From Muribaculaceae bacterium Isolate-037 (Harlan) (GTDB lineage: Bacteria; Bacteroidota; Bacteroidia; Bacteroidales; Muribaculaceae), in the NCBI GenBank assembly GCA_003762615.1, contig RIAZ01000020.1, positions 32,100-96,099 of the forward strand: a DNA stretch of 64,000 bases, written 5' to 3'. The notes beneath the pieces are model-generated. The model did not search any database. It was not told the DNA's origin and saw nothing but the letters and a program-made list of their open reading frames with translations. Shown piece after piece: positions 45,501 through 53,837 of the stretch. Every line of letters begins with the position of its first letter. Position 1 is the stretch's first letter. Both the position numbers and the translations under genes were made by a program.

Positions 45501-46060
45501 CATCTCAGCCATATCTCGGCGGAAGCACCGGATTGAGGGGTATTGTTGATGGTGTCGAGAGTGGCGTCTACCGCAGCTGTGGCGAGATAGTCGGTGTCGA
45601 TCTCCACCTGATAAGAATCGTTGAGGTTAGCCTCGTAGGCGAAAGTGCGCAGGATCGATTGGAAGAAAGAGTCGATTGTCGACACCTTAAAGTCAGAATA
45701 ATTGTTGAGGAGCATGAAAAGTGCGTCACGGCATGCGCGTCCCACTTGCGAGGGCTCTACGCCAAGTTCCTCGGAAAATTCCTTTAGATAAGCCGTATTC
45801 TTAAGCATCTCCGGAGTCACATTCCCGGATGCTGCAAGGGCAATATCAGCAAGCTTCGCCACGATACGCTGCTTCATCTCGTTAGTCGCCTTGTTGGTGA
45901 ACGTGATCGCAAGTATTCGCGGAAGCTCGTATGCTATCTCCTTCGACGTGCGTAGCCGGCATGTGGTGTTGTTTCTGAACGTGATCAGAAACCAGATGAA
46001 TTTCTTTGCGAGGGTATATGTCTTGCCCGAACCGGCAGATGCGCGTTGAAGTTGAAGCAT
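42572..46060 (-). CDS. UvrD/RecB (AddA)-type helicase-nuclease
   Basis: A 1162-residue double-strand-break repair enzyme. Walker A ASAGSGKTYTLAKKF is at the very N-terminus (residues 7-21), typical of RecB/AddA. UvrD motifs follow: ILAITFTNKATNEMKQR, NFLIDEFQDTSKMQW, IMTIHKAKGLEFKCVI and YVAFTRAVSELYIF. The C-terminus holds a RecB-family nuclease motif (RPDRIMISPDRKQAIIIDYKFG). The usual Bacteroidetes partner, an AddB-like PD-(D/E)XK protein, is not adjacent; the gene upstream is SUI1 and downstream is gldE. It starts 21 bases after the SUI1 gene. Confidence 0.9.
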   Translation of the reverse strand: MLQLQRASAGSGKTYTLAKKFIWFLITFRNNTTCRLRTSKEIAYELPRILAITFTNKATNEMKQRIVAKLADIALAASGNVTPEMLKNTAYLKEFSEELGVEPSQVGRACRDALFMLLNNYSDFKVSTIDSFFQSILRTFAYEANLNDSYQVEIDTDYLATAAVDATLDTINNTPQSGASAEIWLRCLMDDAAGAGSNWNVFQRSKTRQSIYTRLRKTIHCLENESFKEIRADLDNYFDSSEEYDPLVNAYFKIKNRIEPPIIEALKEAQECCNRLSRMLKRNGINPKEGCRGYFHSHINKLPLIKINESASSKNLFKSLKDADTKPILKKGVSCPDADEINRTAAIMYAAYDRWIALRESRDWKYWTIYSTLLPYLGLLGEARKMMTEFLDANNMIQLGETNSILKRIIGDDDTPFIYERLGTTLDNFLIDEFQDTSKMQWDILKPLLSESDSRGEDNLIIGDAKQSIYRFRNADPSLITTVVPSTFSRHRAAGMSKAENTNWRSDRRIVEFNNFFFHSLIKQLLSTDKVKGTLDFGNLYNNVAQFPSHREERGYVEIRFFENKGGESSDGEEEESGNSMIEDVCPLISDLMQRGYRCRDIAVLVDTNQLGKDVISAIVAYNSALPRGERKIDFISEESLLVSSAEATGIIISVLRKMAIGLSVNPEEETETIQTQNWEEIRTNFTFYSLRNSNLSVAEQISGFLNEAAPDDVINNMLAKMQSVALPALIEAITENFVPENLRKSQAVFIAALQDMVLDYCERSSADLASFLNWWDTKGKDKSISSPEGTDAIQIMTIHKAKGLEFKCVIMPYANTALTPSARKKEWRWVKTAQSFVDEGLPKYLPVETTPQLLGTEHEEEYLKYHDLFIMDNLNAIYVAFTRAVSELYIFTKAPKRVSTALGSYLKEICGNADELLDEIEMPDKSDFMLPKGISHWNETADILSFGERPEVESHVEIATDASDAAMQEGELVIEEYGVDSSPAILQYVERDLEIPTPAEDGNDDDETTRPDAIDNDPRSEGNILHAIMGMVKVSNDLPRALTAIKMKGLAPRERFKEWGELLEKAIASPLAREWFESDWKVINERPILYPYSTDRRPDRIMISPDRKQAIIIDYKFGSNTGVKSYHKQVADYIRTFHEASGIRDIRGYIWYVRQNLVETV

Positions 46061-46081
46061 GTCTTTAATTTTGTTTTGTAA

Positions 46082-46438
46082 CTATTTCGTCTTGTATCCG
46101 AGGCTGCGGAGTATGTTTGTCACGTCGTTCTTGCGGTCGCCCTGTATAAGGATCTCGCCGTCGCGGGTGCTCCCTCCGGTGCCGAGTTTCTGTTTGAGGG
46201 TCTTGGCGAGCGATTCGAGCGCGTCGTCGCTCCCTTCGAAGCCCTCTATGATTGTGGCGGTCTTGCCTTTTCGTCCCTTCCTGTCGGTAATGACGTATAG
46301 GGGCGACTTCTGTACAGATCCCTTCGTTGAGCCTTCATCCTTTTGGGAGCTTTCATCAGTGGGTTCCGGAGAGTTGTCTTCCGGTATTGCCCCGGAGCTT
46401 TTCAAGGCTCCGAGGGCATCTTTCCAGTCAATATTCAT
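46082..46438 (-). CDS. SUI1/eIF1-family translation factor (YciH-like)
   Basis: A 118-residue protein: an acidic, disordered N-terminal third (GAIPEDNSPEPTDESSQK) and a SUI1 domain from about residue 45 (RKGRKGKTATIIEGF, LKQKLGTGGSTRDGEILIQG, ILRSLGYKTK). Bacterial members are thought to influence start-site fidelity. It lies between the helicase-nuclease and porin genes on the same strand, with 14- and 21-base gaps. Confidence 0.92.
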   Translation of the reverse strand: MNIDWKDALGALKSSGAIPEDNSPEPTDESSQKDEGSTKGSVQKSPLYVITDRKGRKGKTATIIEGFEGSDDALESLAKTLKQKLGTGGSTRDGEILIQGDRKNDVTNILRSLGYKTK

Positions 46439-46451
46439 ATCGGTGGATTTA

Positions 46452-47609
46452 TCAGAACAAGAGCATCAGGCGTGCCTGAAAACCGTTGAGGGTCATGGGG
46501 TCATGCCCCTCGCGGTTCCATACGTGGGTGTATGAGTAGTTAAGACGCGCCGTGATGTAGGGGTTGAAATAATAGTTGAAAGTGACGTTAAACCCGTTTG
46601 CACACCCTCCGAAGATATTAGCCTTGCTATCCGAGAGAGTGGCATAGTTATAGTTTACGACACACTCAAGAGTGTTGTTTTTCGGATTAGCCACCTGAGC
46701 GGTCGACGACACATAGCTGTATCTGTCGCCGAAGAGTATGCCGCGCAGTGAGGCGTAACCGCTCTGCGCATGATAGGCGGCGAGATTCTCCCGTCGGTTG
46801 ATCTGCTGGAAGAAATATTGTCCTTCAAAAGCGAATCGGTCGTATGCGAAGAGAAGTTCAGGCGAGAATTTGAATGAGTTCATAGCCTTGTCTACCGTAG
46901 CGGAGACAGCCGTCTCCTGCACTACCTTCGTTGGGAAGTTAGCCGATAGGGTGAACCCGTCATGCACGTCCTCCTCCCCCTCGAGCCTTCTTTGCGGGGT
47001 GGCGAATCCGCCGCTTATCCCGGCATGGAATGCTGGTGCGCCTTCAGATGCCGTGCGCCATACGAGGCGGGTCAGGAGTCCGTAGCCCTGTTGGTTGAAG
47101 AGCGGGGCGTTCATGACGTTGGTCCTCGCGCTCGACTCCACGTGTGCGCTTACCGCACCATAGAAGGCGGGGGTATAGTTGACGTACATCACGCCTAACT
47201 GCAATCCGGGTGTGAAGAGTGCGCTGGCGAGCGGCTGTTCAAACGTGCTTTTCAGCGAGAGGGATGTAGATTGCAGTCCGAACTGGTGGATGAAGTTGCC
47301 AAACCGTATGGAACTGTGATTATTGAATCCATATTCGAGCCAGATGTTGCGTAGCCCTAACTTGGCGTAGGCATATCCCATGTCGATGTTCGCGCTCCAT
47401 TTGCCATATTTGAACTTGGCACCCAGCCTCACCTCCGGAATCGCCATTCCGTCGGGAAACTGTTCCTTCTGAGGGGATGCGTATAGCGCACCGTCCATCA
47501 GTATCCTTCCCGAAGGCGTCACCTGTAGCTTCGGGGAATCGTCGGCTATTGCCGACGCTGAGGCGAGAATAAGGGGGAGAGCCGGTAAAATAAATTTAGC
47601 TTTCATCAT
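46452..47609 (-). CDS. OprP/OprO-like (phosphate-selective type) porin
   Basis: A 385-residue precursor with a signal peptide (ending ASASAIA, about 22). Repeated amphipathic strands with Trp/Tyr girdles (FGNFIHQFGLQS, NYTPAFYGAVSAHV) and the C-terminal LMLLF mark an outer-membrane porin of the OprO/OprP family (porin_O_P). The label does not prove phosphate selectivity. No phosphate genes are nearby. Confidence 0.8.
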   Translation of the reverse strand: MMKAKFILPALPLILASASAIADDSPKLQVTPSGRILMDGALYASPQKEQFPDGMAIPEVRLGAKFKYGKWSANIDMGYAYAKLGLRNIWLEYGFNNHSSIRFGNFIHQFGLQSTSLSLKSTFEQPLASALFTPGLQLGVMYVNYTPAFYGAVSAHVESSARTNVMNAPLFNQQGYGLLTRLVWRTASEGAPAFHAGISGGFATPQRRLEGEEDVHDGFTLSANFPTKVVQETAVSATVDKAMNSFKFSPELLFAYDRFAFEGQYFFQQINRRENLAAYHAQSGYASLRGILFGDRYSYVSSTAQVANPKNNTLECVVNYNYATLSDSKANIFGGCANGFNVTFNYYFNPYITARLNYSYTHVWNREGHDPMTLNGFQARLMLLF

Positions 47610-47654
47610 CTGTAGTCAGTTCGGATAGATTAGTTGTCTCGAGATTGTGATGTG

Positions 47655-48749
47655 TCAACGCAGCTCCTTGCGGAGGTCGTCTACAGTCATTGCCCTTGCC
47701 TTCAGCTCGCCGTCGGCAGAATATACGAAATATGTCGGAAGTACGGATACATTATATTTCACAGCTGCCTTGGAATACTCGCCGTCGGGATCAAACACCG
47801 TCACCCACGGCAGGTTCTTTGCTGCGTCGCGCCAAGAATACTGGTCGGGGTCGAGAGAGACGTGATAGAAATTCACGTTTGATCCCATCGATGAATATAG
47901 TTTCGACAGTTCAAGGTTGAGAGCCGGGGAATCGGGGTGGGTTAATACCGAAAAAATCACCACAGTCGGTTTGCCGTTGCCCACAAATTCGGAGAGCTTG
48001 CGGTTTTTGCCGTTCTCGTCGGGGAGGTCGATGTCGATCATGGTAAGTTCCTCTGCTTGGATGGTATATTTAGGACCATTGCCGGCATTGCGGCGTTTCA
48101 TTGCGCTGATTGATGTGTTTTCGAGAAGCGCAGTGTGGGGATCGTCGGGACGGAGCTGCTTAAACCCGTTAGCCACGGCAGCGAAATAGCGATAGTCGCG
48201 GTCGGGATCAAACAGAGGTCTGTTGCCTATCAGCTTTGTCAGGATATGGTAGCTGACGATTGATCCTTGTCCGTCGCGCATATATTTTGTGTAGATGTCG
48301 CGTTTGAAGGAATCGAGAGAGTCGGGGTTTGCGTCGGCAGGGAGAGCCAGGACCTCCTTCTCGAAGCGTTCGAGAGCCTCCGCCTTCTGGGAGCCGGAGA
48401 GGGTGAACTCAGTGCCGAACTTGTCGAGAGAGGATGTCAGCGTGACAGTCTCTGTGGAGTCGATGGGAACGTAGATGAATCGACCGTCGATCTCGACGCG
48501 GAAAATTTCGGGAGCCGCCGGCGCGGGGCGTGAGATGGAGAAAGCTCCGGATGAGGATACGCGTGCGGAATCGATGGCTACCCATCTTCCGTGGAAATCC
48601 GACTTGGCGAGCACAACGGAGCGGTTTTCCGCTCCATAAATCTCACCTTTAATCTTGAAATCATCATTGCCGCAAGAGGTTGCGAAGACAGAAATCAATA
48701 GGGAAGCTGCTGCGAGATGCCCTGAAAAGTATGTAAAATTCCGTTTCAT
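47655..48749 (-). CDS. Thioredoxin-fold lipoprotein (DUF4369/TlpA-like) lacking CxxC
   Basis: A 364-residue lipoprotein (lipobox VFATSCGN). Residues about 28-130 are a DUF4369-type beta domain (FKIKGEIYGAENRSVVLAK) and about 230-364 a thioredoxin/AhpC-TSA fold (KPTVVIFSVLTHPDSPALN, VSVLPTYFVYSADGEL). The usual WCxxC between the first strand and helix is replaced by FSVLTHPDSP, so there is no redox pair. It is more likely a scaffold or binding protein than a reductase. It lies 45 bases upstream of the porin gene on the same strand. Confidence 0.82.
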   Translation of the reverse strand: MKRNFTYFSGHLAAASLLISVFATSCGNDDFKIKGEIYGAENRSVVLAKSDFHGRWVAIDSARVSSSGAFSISRPAPAAPEIFRVEIDGRFIYVPIDSTETVTLTSSLDKFGTEFTLSGSQKAEALERFEKEVLALPADANPDSLDSFKRDIYTKYMRDGQGSIVSYHILTKLIGNRPLFDPDRDYRYFAAVANGFKQLRPDDPHTALLENTSISAMKRRNAGNGPKYTIQAEELTMIDIDLPDENGKNRKLSEFVGNGKPTVVIFSVLTHPDSPALNLELSKLYSSMGSNVNFYHVSLDPDQYSWRDAAKNLPWVTVFDPDGEYSKAAVKYNVSVLPTYFVYSADGELKARAMTVDDLRKELR

Positions 48750-48818
48750 GTCGTAAATAAATCAGTTTTCGGGGTGCAAATATAATAAGAATAAGTGGTT
48801 TAATAGGAATAAAAGTGT

Positions 48819-48826
48819 TAACTTTG
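48819..48826 (+). promoter_or_regulatory. -7 element of the PNPase gene
   Basis: TAACTTTG, 44 bases upstream of the pnp ATG. No TTTG is found at the expected spacing. Confidence 0.5.
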
Positions 48827-48870
48827 CGCTAAATTTCATACAGCGAAGAAAAAACAAGAAATAATTTTAT

Positions 48871-51237
48871 ATGTTAAAGCCAGTAAAGAAGACCATTGAG
48901 CTTGGCGATGGCCGTCAGATTACGATAGAGACGGGCAAACTTGCAAAGCAGGCTGATGGCGCGGTGGAAGTGCGCATGGGCAACACTATGCTCCTTGCTA
49001 CCGTATGTTCTGCCAAGGAGGCAAACGAGGGGGTTGACTTCATGCCTCTCACAGTAGAGTATAAGGAGAAATATTCCTCCATCGGCAGATACCCGGGCGG
49101 TTTTCTCAAGAGAGAGGGTCGTGCGAGCGATTACGAGATCCTCACATCCCGTCTTGTAGACCGTGTGCTCCGTCCGTTGTTCCCTGACAACTATCATGCG
49201 GAGACCTTCGTCAACGTGACAATGTATTCCGCCGATGCCAATGAGGCTCCCGATGCGCTTGCGGGCATCGCCGCTTCCGCTGCGTTGATGTGTAGCGACA
49301 TTCCGTTCCAAGGTCCTATCTCCGAGGTGCGAGTTGCGCGTGTGGACGGTGAGTGGGTGATCAACCCGACTTTCGCACAGATGGAGCGTGCCGACATCGA
49401 ACTGATGGTAGGTGCAACCTACGACAACATCATGATGGTGGAGGGCGAGATGAACGAGGTGTCGGAAGCTGAACTTCTCGAAGCTCTCAAAGTGGCTCAT
49501 GATGAGATCAAGAAGCATTGCCTCGTGCAGCTCGAGCTTATGAAGGAAGCCGGCAAGGAGGTTAAGCGTGAATACTGCCACGAGATCAACGACGACGAGC
49601 TCAGAAAGGATGTTGAGGAGAAGTGCTACGACAAGGCTTATGCCATTGCACGCACAGGCTCTGCCGACAAACACTGGCGTGCCGACAGTTTCAAGGCTGT
49701 ATGCGATGAATATATCGAGAATCTTCCCGAGATGACAGAGGAGCAGCTCGCTCTCTACACTCCCGAACAGCGCGTGGCAATGGTGAAACGCTACTATCAT
49801 GACGTGGAGAAAGAGGCTATGCGCCGTTGCGTGCTCGATGAGGGTATCCGTCTTGACGGTCGTAAGACCACCGACATCCGTCCCATCTGGTGTGAGGTGG
49901 ATTATCTGCCGGGTCCTCACGGAACTGCGATATTCACGCGTGGTGAGACTCAGGCTCTCGTCACTGCAACTCTCGGCACCACTCTCGACGAGAAGATAGT
50001 AGATGACGTGCTCAATCAGAACAAGGAGCGTTTCCTCCTTCACTATAATTTCCCCCCGTTCTCTACAGGCGAGGCACGCGCACAGCGTGGCGTAGGACGT
50101 CGTGAGGTGGGTCATGGTAATCTCGCTCACCGTGCGCTCAAACGCATGTTCCCCGACGGATTCCCCTACACCTGCCGTATCGTCAGCGATATCCTCGAGA
50201 GCAACGGTTCTTCATCAATGGCTACAGTCTGTGGCGGCACTCTCGCCCTGCTTGATGCCGGCGTCAAGATGAAACGCCCTGTTGCTGGCGTGGCTATGGG
50301 TCTTATCTCCGACAAGGGTGCGGTGAAATATGCAGTGCTTTCCGACATCCTCGGCGACGAGGATCATCTCGGCGACATGGACTTTAAGGTGACAGGCACC
50401 GAGAAGGGTATCACTGCCACTCAGATGGATATCAAGTGCGACGGTCTCAGCTACGAGATTCTGGAGAAGGCTCTCGAACAGGCACGTCAGGGACGTCTGC
50501 ATATCCTCAATATCATTAAGGAGACTATTCCGGAGGCTCGCGAGGATTACAAGCCTCATGTGCCCCGTCTGTTCACTCTCGAAATCCCGAAGGAGCTTAT
50601 CGGTGCTGTCATCGGACCGCAGGGTAAGATTATCCAGGGCATTCAGGAGGAGACCGGTGCCACTATCTCTATCGAGGAGGATGAGAACCGCGGTGTAGGT
50701 ATCGTGGAGATCGCTTCCAAGGATAAGGAGAGCATCGATGCCGCTCTTGCCAAGATCAAGGCTATCGTGGCTCAGCCCGAGGAGGGTGAGGTGTATGACG
50801 GCACAGTCCGTTCGATCCTCGATTTCGGTGCGTTCGTGGAGTTCATGCCCGGACGCGACGGTCTGCTTCATATCAGCGAGATCTCTTGGAACCGTCTTGA
50901 CTCTATGGAGCAGAGCGGTCTGAAGGAGGGCGACAAGGTGAAGGTTAAACTTATCGAGATCGACAAGAAGACCGGTAAGTATCGTCTCTCCATGCGTGTG
51001 CTCACCGAGAAACCGGAGGGTTACGTGGAGCGTGAGGCACGTCCGCGTCGCGAAGGTGGCGACCGTGGACCGCGCCGTGAGGGTGGCGACAACCGTCCGC
51101 GTCGTGATGGCAACGGACCACGCCGCGAAGGTGGCGACCGTGGACCGCGCCGTGATGGTGGTGATCGCGGACCGCGCCGTGACAACAACGGACCGCGCCG
51201 TTTCACTCCCCGCAACAACAACGAAGAGGAGGCATAA
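48871..51237 (+). CDS. pnp: Polyribonucleotide nucleotidyltransferase with Arg/Gly-rich tail
   Basis: A 788-residue 3'-5' phosphorolytic exoribonuclease. Two RNase PH domains (about 10-230 and 320-545, with [15 protein letters not shown] and the catalytic Asp in [15 protein letters not shown]), a KH domain (about 560-620, [17 protein letters not shown]) and an S1 domain (about 630-700, [16 protein letters not shown]). After residue 705 comes a low-complexity tail of repeated (R/P)RREGGDRGP units, rich in Arg, Gly and Asp, with matching DNA repeats at 51045-51200. The tail probably binds RNA or promotes condensates, by analogy with RGG tails. Confidence 0.96.
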   Translation: MLKPVKKTIELGDGRQITIETGKLAKQADGAVEVRMGNTMLLATVCSAKEANEGVDFMPLTVEYKEKYSSIGRYPGGFLKREGRASDYEILTSRLVDRVLRPLFPDNYHAETFVNVTMYSADANEAPDALAGIAASAALMCSDIPFQGPISEVRVARVDGEWVINPTFAQMERADIELMVGATYDNIMMVEGEMNEVSEAELLEALKVAHDEIKKHCLVQLELMKEAGKEVKREYCHEINDDELRKDVEEKCYDKAYAIARTGSADKHWRADSFKAVCDEYIENLPEMTEEQLALYTPEQRVAMVKRYYHDVEKEAMRRCVLDEGIRLDGRKTTDIRPIWCEVDYLPGPHGTAIFTRGETQALVTATLGTTLDEKIVDDVLNQNKERFLLHYNFPPFSTGEARAQRGVGRREVGHGNLAHRALKRMFPDGFPYTCRIVSDILESNGSSSMATVCGGTLALLDAGVKMKRPVAGVAMGLISDKGAVKYAVLSDILGDEDHLGDMDFKVTGTEKGITATQMDIKCDGLSYEILEKALEQARQGRLHILNIIKETIPEAREDYKPHVPRLFTLEIPKELIGAVIGPQGKIIQGIQEETGATISIEEDENRGVGIVEIASKDKESIDAALAKIKAIVAQPEEGEVYDGTVRSILDFGAFVEFMPGRDGLLHISEISWNRLDSMEQSGLKEGDKVKVKLIEIDKKTGKYRLSMRVLTEKPEGYVEREARPRREGGDRGPRREGGDNRPRRDGNGPRREGGDRGPRRDGGDRGPRRDNNGPRRFTPRNNNEEEA

Positions 51238-51259
51238 GCCGACAACTACATAAAAACAA

Positions 51260-51299
51260 CGGAGGGATTGACGACCGTCAATCCCTCCGCTGTTTTTTT
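51260..51299. terminator. Terminator shared by pnp and the convergent regulator gene
   Basis: A 14-base perfect stem, CGGAGGGATTGACG with CGTCAATCCCTCCG, AC loop, then TGTTTTTTT. The regulator's stop codon (51278-51280) and last codons lie inside the stem. Confidence 0.9.
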
Positions 51300-53041
51300 A
51301 ATTTAGAATGTAGGAGTTTGCGGAGATAGACGTGGAGAGTGGATTGATTGTCATCAATGCCGAGTTTCCTGCGTATGGTGGTGCTGACGTTGTAATGGCG
51401 TTTCAGCTCAATGTAGTTGCCGACATCCTTCCCCCTCAGACCGAGGGCATAAAGACAGGCATAGTTGATCTCATCCTCGTCAAGCCCATGCTCCGTGAGA
51501 TGGCGTATGAAATGCGGATGTGAAGCGGTGAAAGTCATACGTGTGGAATCCATGAACTCCTTCTTATCCCTTTTTACCGACTCAATCCATTTCTTGTAAG
51601 GTATGGCGTATGATTCATTATTCGTAATCTCCATTGCAAGTCGAGAATTGAGCATATCAAGACGTTTCCTTATAGTCTCCTGCATCTCCGACGAAAGTTT
51701 CCGATCCTGTTCAAGCAATGTGCCGAGATGCTCCATCTCATCCTCCAATTGAGATTTCTCCAGACGTAGGTTCTCCAGTTCGAGAGCCTGACGCTCCAGT
51801 GCATTCTCGGCAGCAATCCTCTGTAGCTCGCTATTCTCTTTCTCTTTCTGAACCGTCTTAATCTCCATATCGCCCATGGCTTTCTTTGATTTCATATCCC
51901 TGAAGAGATAATACAAGGTGGCGGATACCAATGATAGGAATAGGAACGTAATGACAGATACCCATATAATAGAATATCGCTTCTGCTTCTCCATGAGATT
52001 GCTGATCTCAAGCGCGTATTTCTTCTCGGCAAACAGTAGGTCGCTTTCAAAAAGGTTGGTGTCATACCTTGCCAAATGTCGGGTAAAATTCACCTGGCAG
52101 TCCAACGCCTTGCGGAAGTCACCGATACTCTCGTATGCAGATTTCATTACCGAGAAATACCTCAATGAATCGGTAGGTTCCAATTCAATCCCTTTGAGGC
52201 ATTCCAATGCTTTCTCCCCCTCTCCTAAAGTGGAGTAGCCGTAAGCCCTGCTGAGCCGCATGGTCTTGGATGAATCCGTGGCGCAATAATTGTCAAGCAG
52301 CTCTCTCTTTTCCGAATCTGAGCCATACGTCATTATGTAGGTTATATACGACGGTAGGAAATCCTCCTCCGTTTCGGGATACTCCTTCACCAATCGTTGA
52401 CAGACCTTCAATATGCTGTCTGCCCGCGATTTCTCTTCAAGTATAACATTGTTCACCAGTGCATTAGTATAACTTCTTACAGCGGGACGCATTTTATGTA
52501 ATGATTCATATATCGGCGCAGCGATCAGTCTGATTTCAGCTTCCTCCTTCAGTTTATATTGTCGGTCATATAGCACAGACTTTGCCACAAGGAGATGGGC
52601 GAAAGTCAATGAATCGGTTATACCCTTGACTTCCGACGCATACATATATGTCTCCATCGCCTTGTCATCCTCCCCTCTGTTTCGGAATATTCGTCCTTGA
52701 TAATATAAGGTTCGCAACCTCTCATCGGGAGAGCCGTTTTCAAGATAGTAGTTGATTGCCGGTTGAAGCACATCAAAAGTTGTCGTATCGATATATCTCT
52801 TATCCAAAGCCATTGACTTCAGCAAGGAATGTCTTGCCTTCATCTCCCGATTGTATAATTCATCCTCTTTGATCGCATCAAGAATAATCAATGCACTGTC
52901 GGGTGCTGTATCAAGAAGATTTTCCGCTATATTCATCTGTTGACTCGCTTCATTCTTCTCACCTCTGTTGCATCCAACAGAGATAGATAAGAAAATCAGA
53001 AGAACAAAGATGAGTAATGCTATATGTATAGGATATTTCAT
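51278..53041 (-). CDS. Membrane-anchored TPR / helix-turn-helix regulator
   Basis: A 587-residue protein. The Met at 53041 is chosen over the open frame to 53101 because it starts a lipoprotein-type signal (LLIFLSISVGC, Cys24) and lies 30 bases after a promoter. Residues about 35-350 are TPR-like helices, a single membrane segment is at 357-380 and a coiled coil at about 390-480. The end (about 510-585: DEINYACLYALGLRGKDVG, VSTTIRRKLGI) looks like a LuxR-like DNA-binding domain. The layout suits a sensor with outside TPRs and a cytoplasmic HTH. It faces the DUF3244 gene and the peptide cluster, so it is a candidate controller of them. Confidence 0.8.
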   Translation of the reverse strand: MKYPIHIALLIFVLLIFLSISVGCNRGEKNEASQQMNIAENLLDTAPDSALIILDAIKEDELYNREMKARHSLLKSMALDKRYIDTTTFDVLQPAINYYLENGSPDERLRTLYYQGRIFRNRGEDDKAMETYMYASEVKGITDSLTFAHLLVAKSVLYDRQYKLKEEAEIRLIAAPIYESLHKMRPAVRSYTNALVNNVILEEKSRADSILKVCQRLVKEYPETEEDFLPSYITYIMTYGSDSEKRELLDNYCATDSSKTMRLSRAYGYSTLGEGEKALECLKGIELEPTDSLRYFSVMKSAYESIGDFRKALDCQVNFTRHLARYDTNLFESDLLFAEKKYALEISNLMEKQKRYSIIWVSVITFLFLSLVSATLYYLFRDMKSKKAMGDMEIKTVQKEKENSELQRIAAENALERQALELENLRLEKSQLEDEMEHLGTLLEQDRKLSSEMQETIRKRLDMLNSRLAMEITNNESYAIPYKKWIESVKRDKKEFMDSTRMTFTASHPHFIRHLTEHGLDEDEINYACLYALGLRGKDVGNYIELKRHYNVSTTIRRKLGIDDNQSTLHVYLRKLLHSKLKKQRRD

Positions 53042-53071
53042 AAATATGGACTGATTTTTATGATTTAAGTG

Positions 53072-53101
53072 CAAAATTAAGCAAAATTTGATGGAATACA
53101 A
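53072..53101 (-). promoter_or_regulatory. Promoter of the TPR/HTH regulator
   Basis: TTG (53099-53101, minus), 19-base spacer, TAATTTTG (53072-53079). It places the start of translation at 53041. The AT-rich stretch 53102-53241 between this and the divergent promoter has no gene. Confidence 0.6.
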
Positions 53102-53241
53102 TATTTTAGCCTATAATAATGCTGACCGGATGCCCGTCAGCCGTTAATAAAAAAGTGGTCCTGTTAAATATTGCTAAAAAAATAAATTTATATATTATTG
53201 ATAATCATAAAAATAAAAATCACTCCGTTAAATTTTTTTTC

Positions 53242-53272
53242 TTGCTGTTAAATGCTTTTTTATTTAACTTTG
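53242..53272 (+). promoter_or_regulatory. Promoter of the DUF3244 gene and possibly the peptide cluster
   Basis: TTG (53242-53244), 20-base spacer, TAACTTTG (53265-53272), 32 bases before the ATG at 53305. Downstream genes may share it: I see no strong second promoter in 53656-53837. Confidence 0.65.
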
Positions 53273-53304
53273 CACCGAATCAAACAAAAATAACTTGAAT
53301 CATC

Positions 53305-53655
53305 ATGAAGAAACTTATCCTTTTATGTATGTTCCTCTTCTCATTCTCAATCTCGACATTTGCCGACAAGGAGGAAATCATAATAACGAACCACAATAAA
53401 CGGAATCCCTCTAAGGAGGAACGTGCACCAATGCGAATACCGTTACATGTGGTGTATGATACCGACACTCATATAATGGAAGTGACCGCACCGGAAACAA
53501 TAGCAGCCGAAGTGTTCGTATATAATGCAGCAGGGACAATCGTCAGCTATTCCCCAGTGCTTAACTCAACCCTAAACATTCCGGATGATCCCGGCACATA
53601 CACAATCCTCATCCAGTCTGATAGCTGGTATGCAGATGGTGAGATAATATTTTAA
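53305..53655 (+). CDS. DUF3244 secreted protein
   Basis: A 116-residue protein with signal peptide MKKLILLCMFLFSFSISTFA and an Ig-like beta sandwich (HVVYDTDTHIMEVTAP, VYNAAGTIVSYSP, PGTYTILIQSDSWYADGEIIF), the DUF3244 family found only in Bacteroidetes. Function is unknown. Genes of this family often sit beside TPR/HTH regulators like the one divergent to it, suggesting a shared signalling module. A 182-base AT-rich gap with a weak stem (ATACTCATAATTATACTGAGTAT) separates it from the precursor gene. Confidence 0.82.
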   Translation: MKKLILLCMFLFSFSISTFADKEEIIITNHNKRNPSKEERAPMRIPLHVVYDTDTHIMEVTAPETIAAEVFVYNAAGTIVSYSPVLNSTLNIPDDPGTYTILIQSDSWYADGEIIF

Positions 53656-53837
53656 AATGTTAAAAATCCATATACTCATAATTATACTGAGTATAAGAAT
53701 ACCAATGATGTCACAATTAAATATCATTTTTTGAATTTCCATATTAACAAATTTCCTTTTGTTTCAGCTATGGATAATGATCATTTATTCATAATTTAAC
53801 AAAGGGATAAATATTCACAAACTAAATTTTTTAAATT

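Noticed and set aside
48874..50130. A 418-codon open frame antisense to pnp
   Set aside because: The pnp frame has complete catalytic, KH and S1 motifs; the antisense frame shows no recognisable domain and reflects codon bias.
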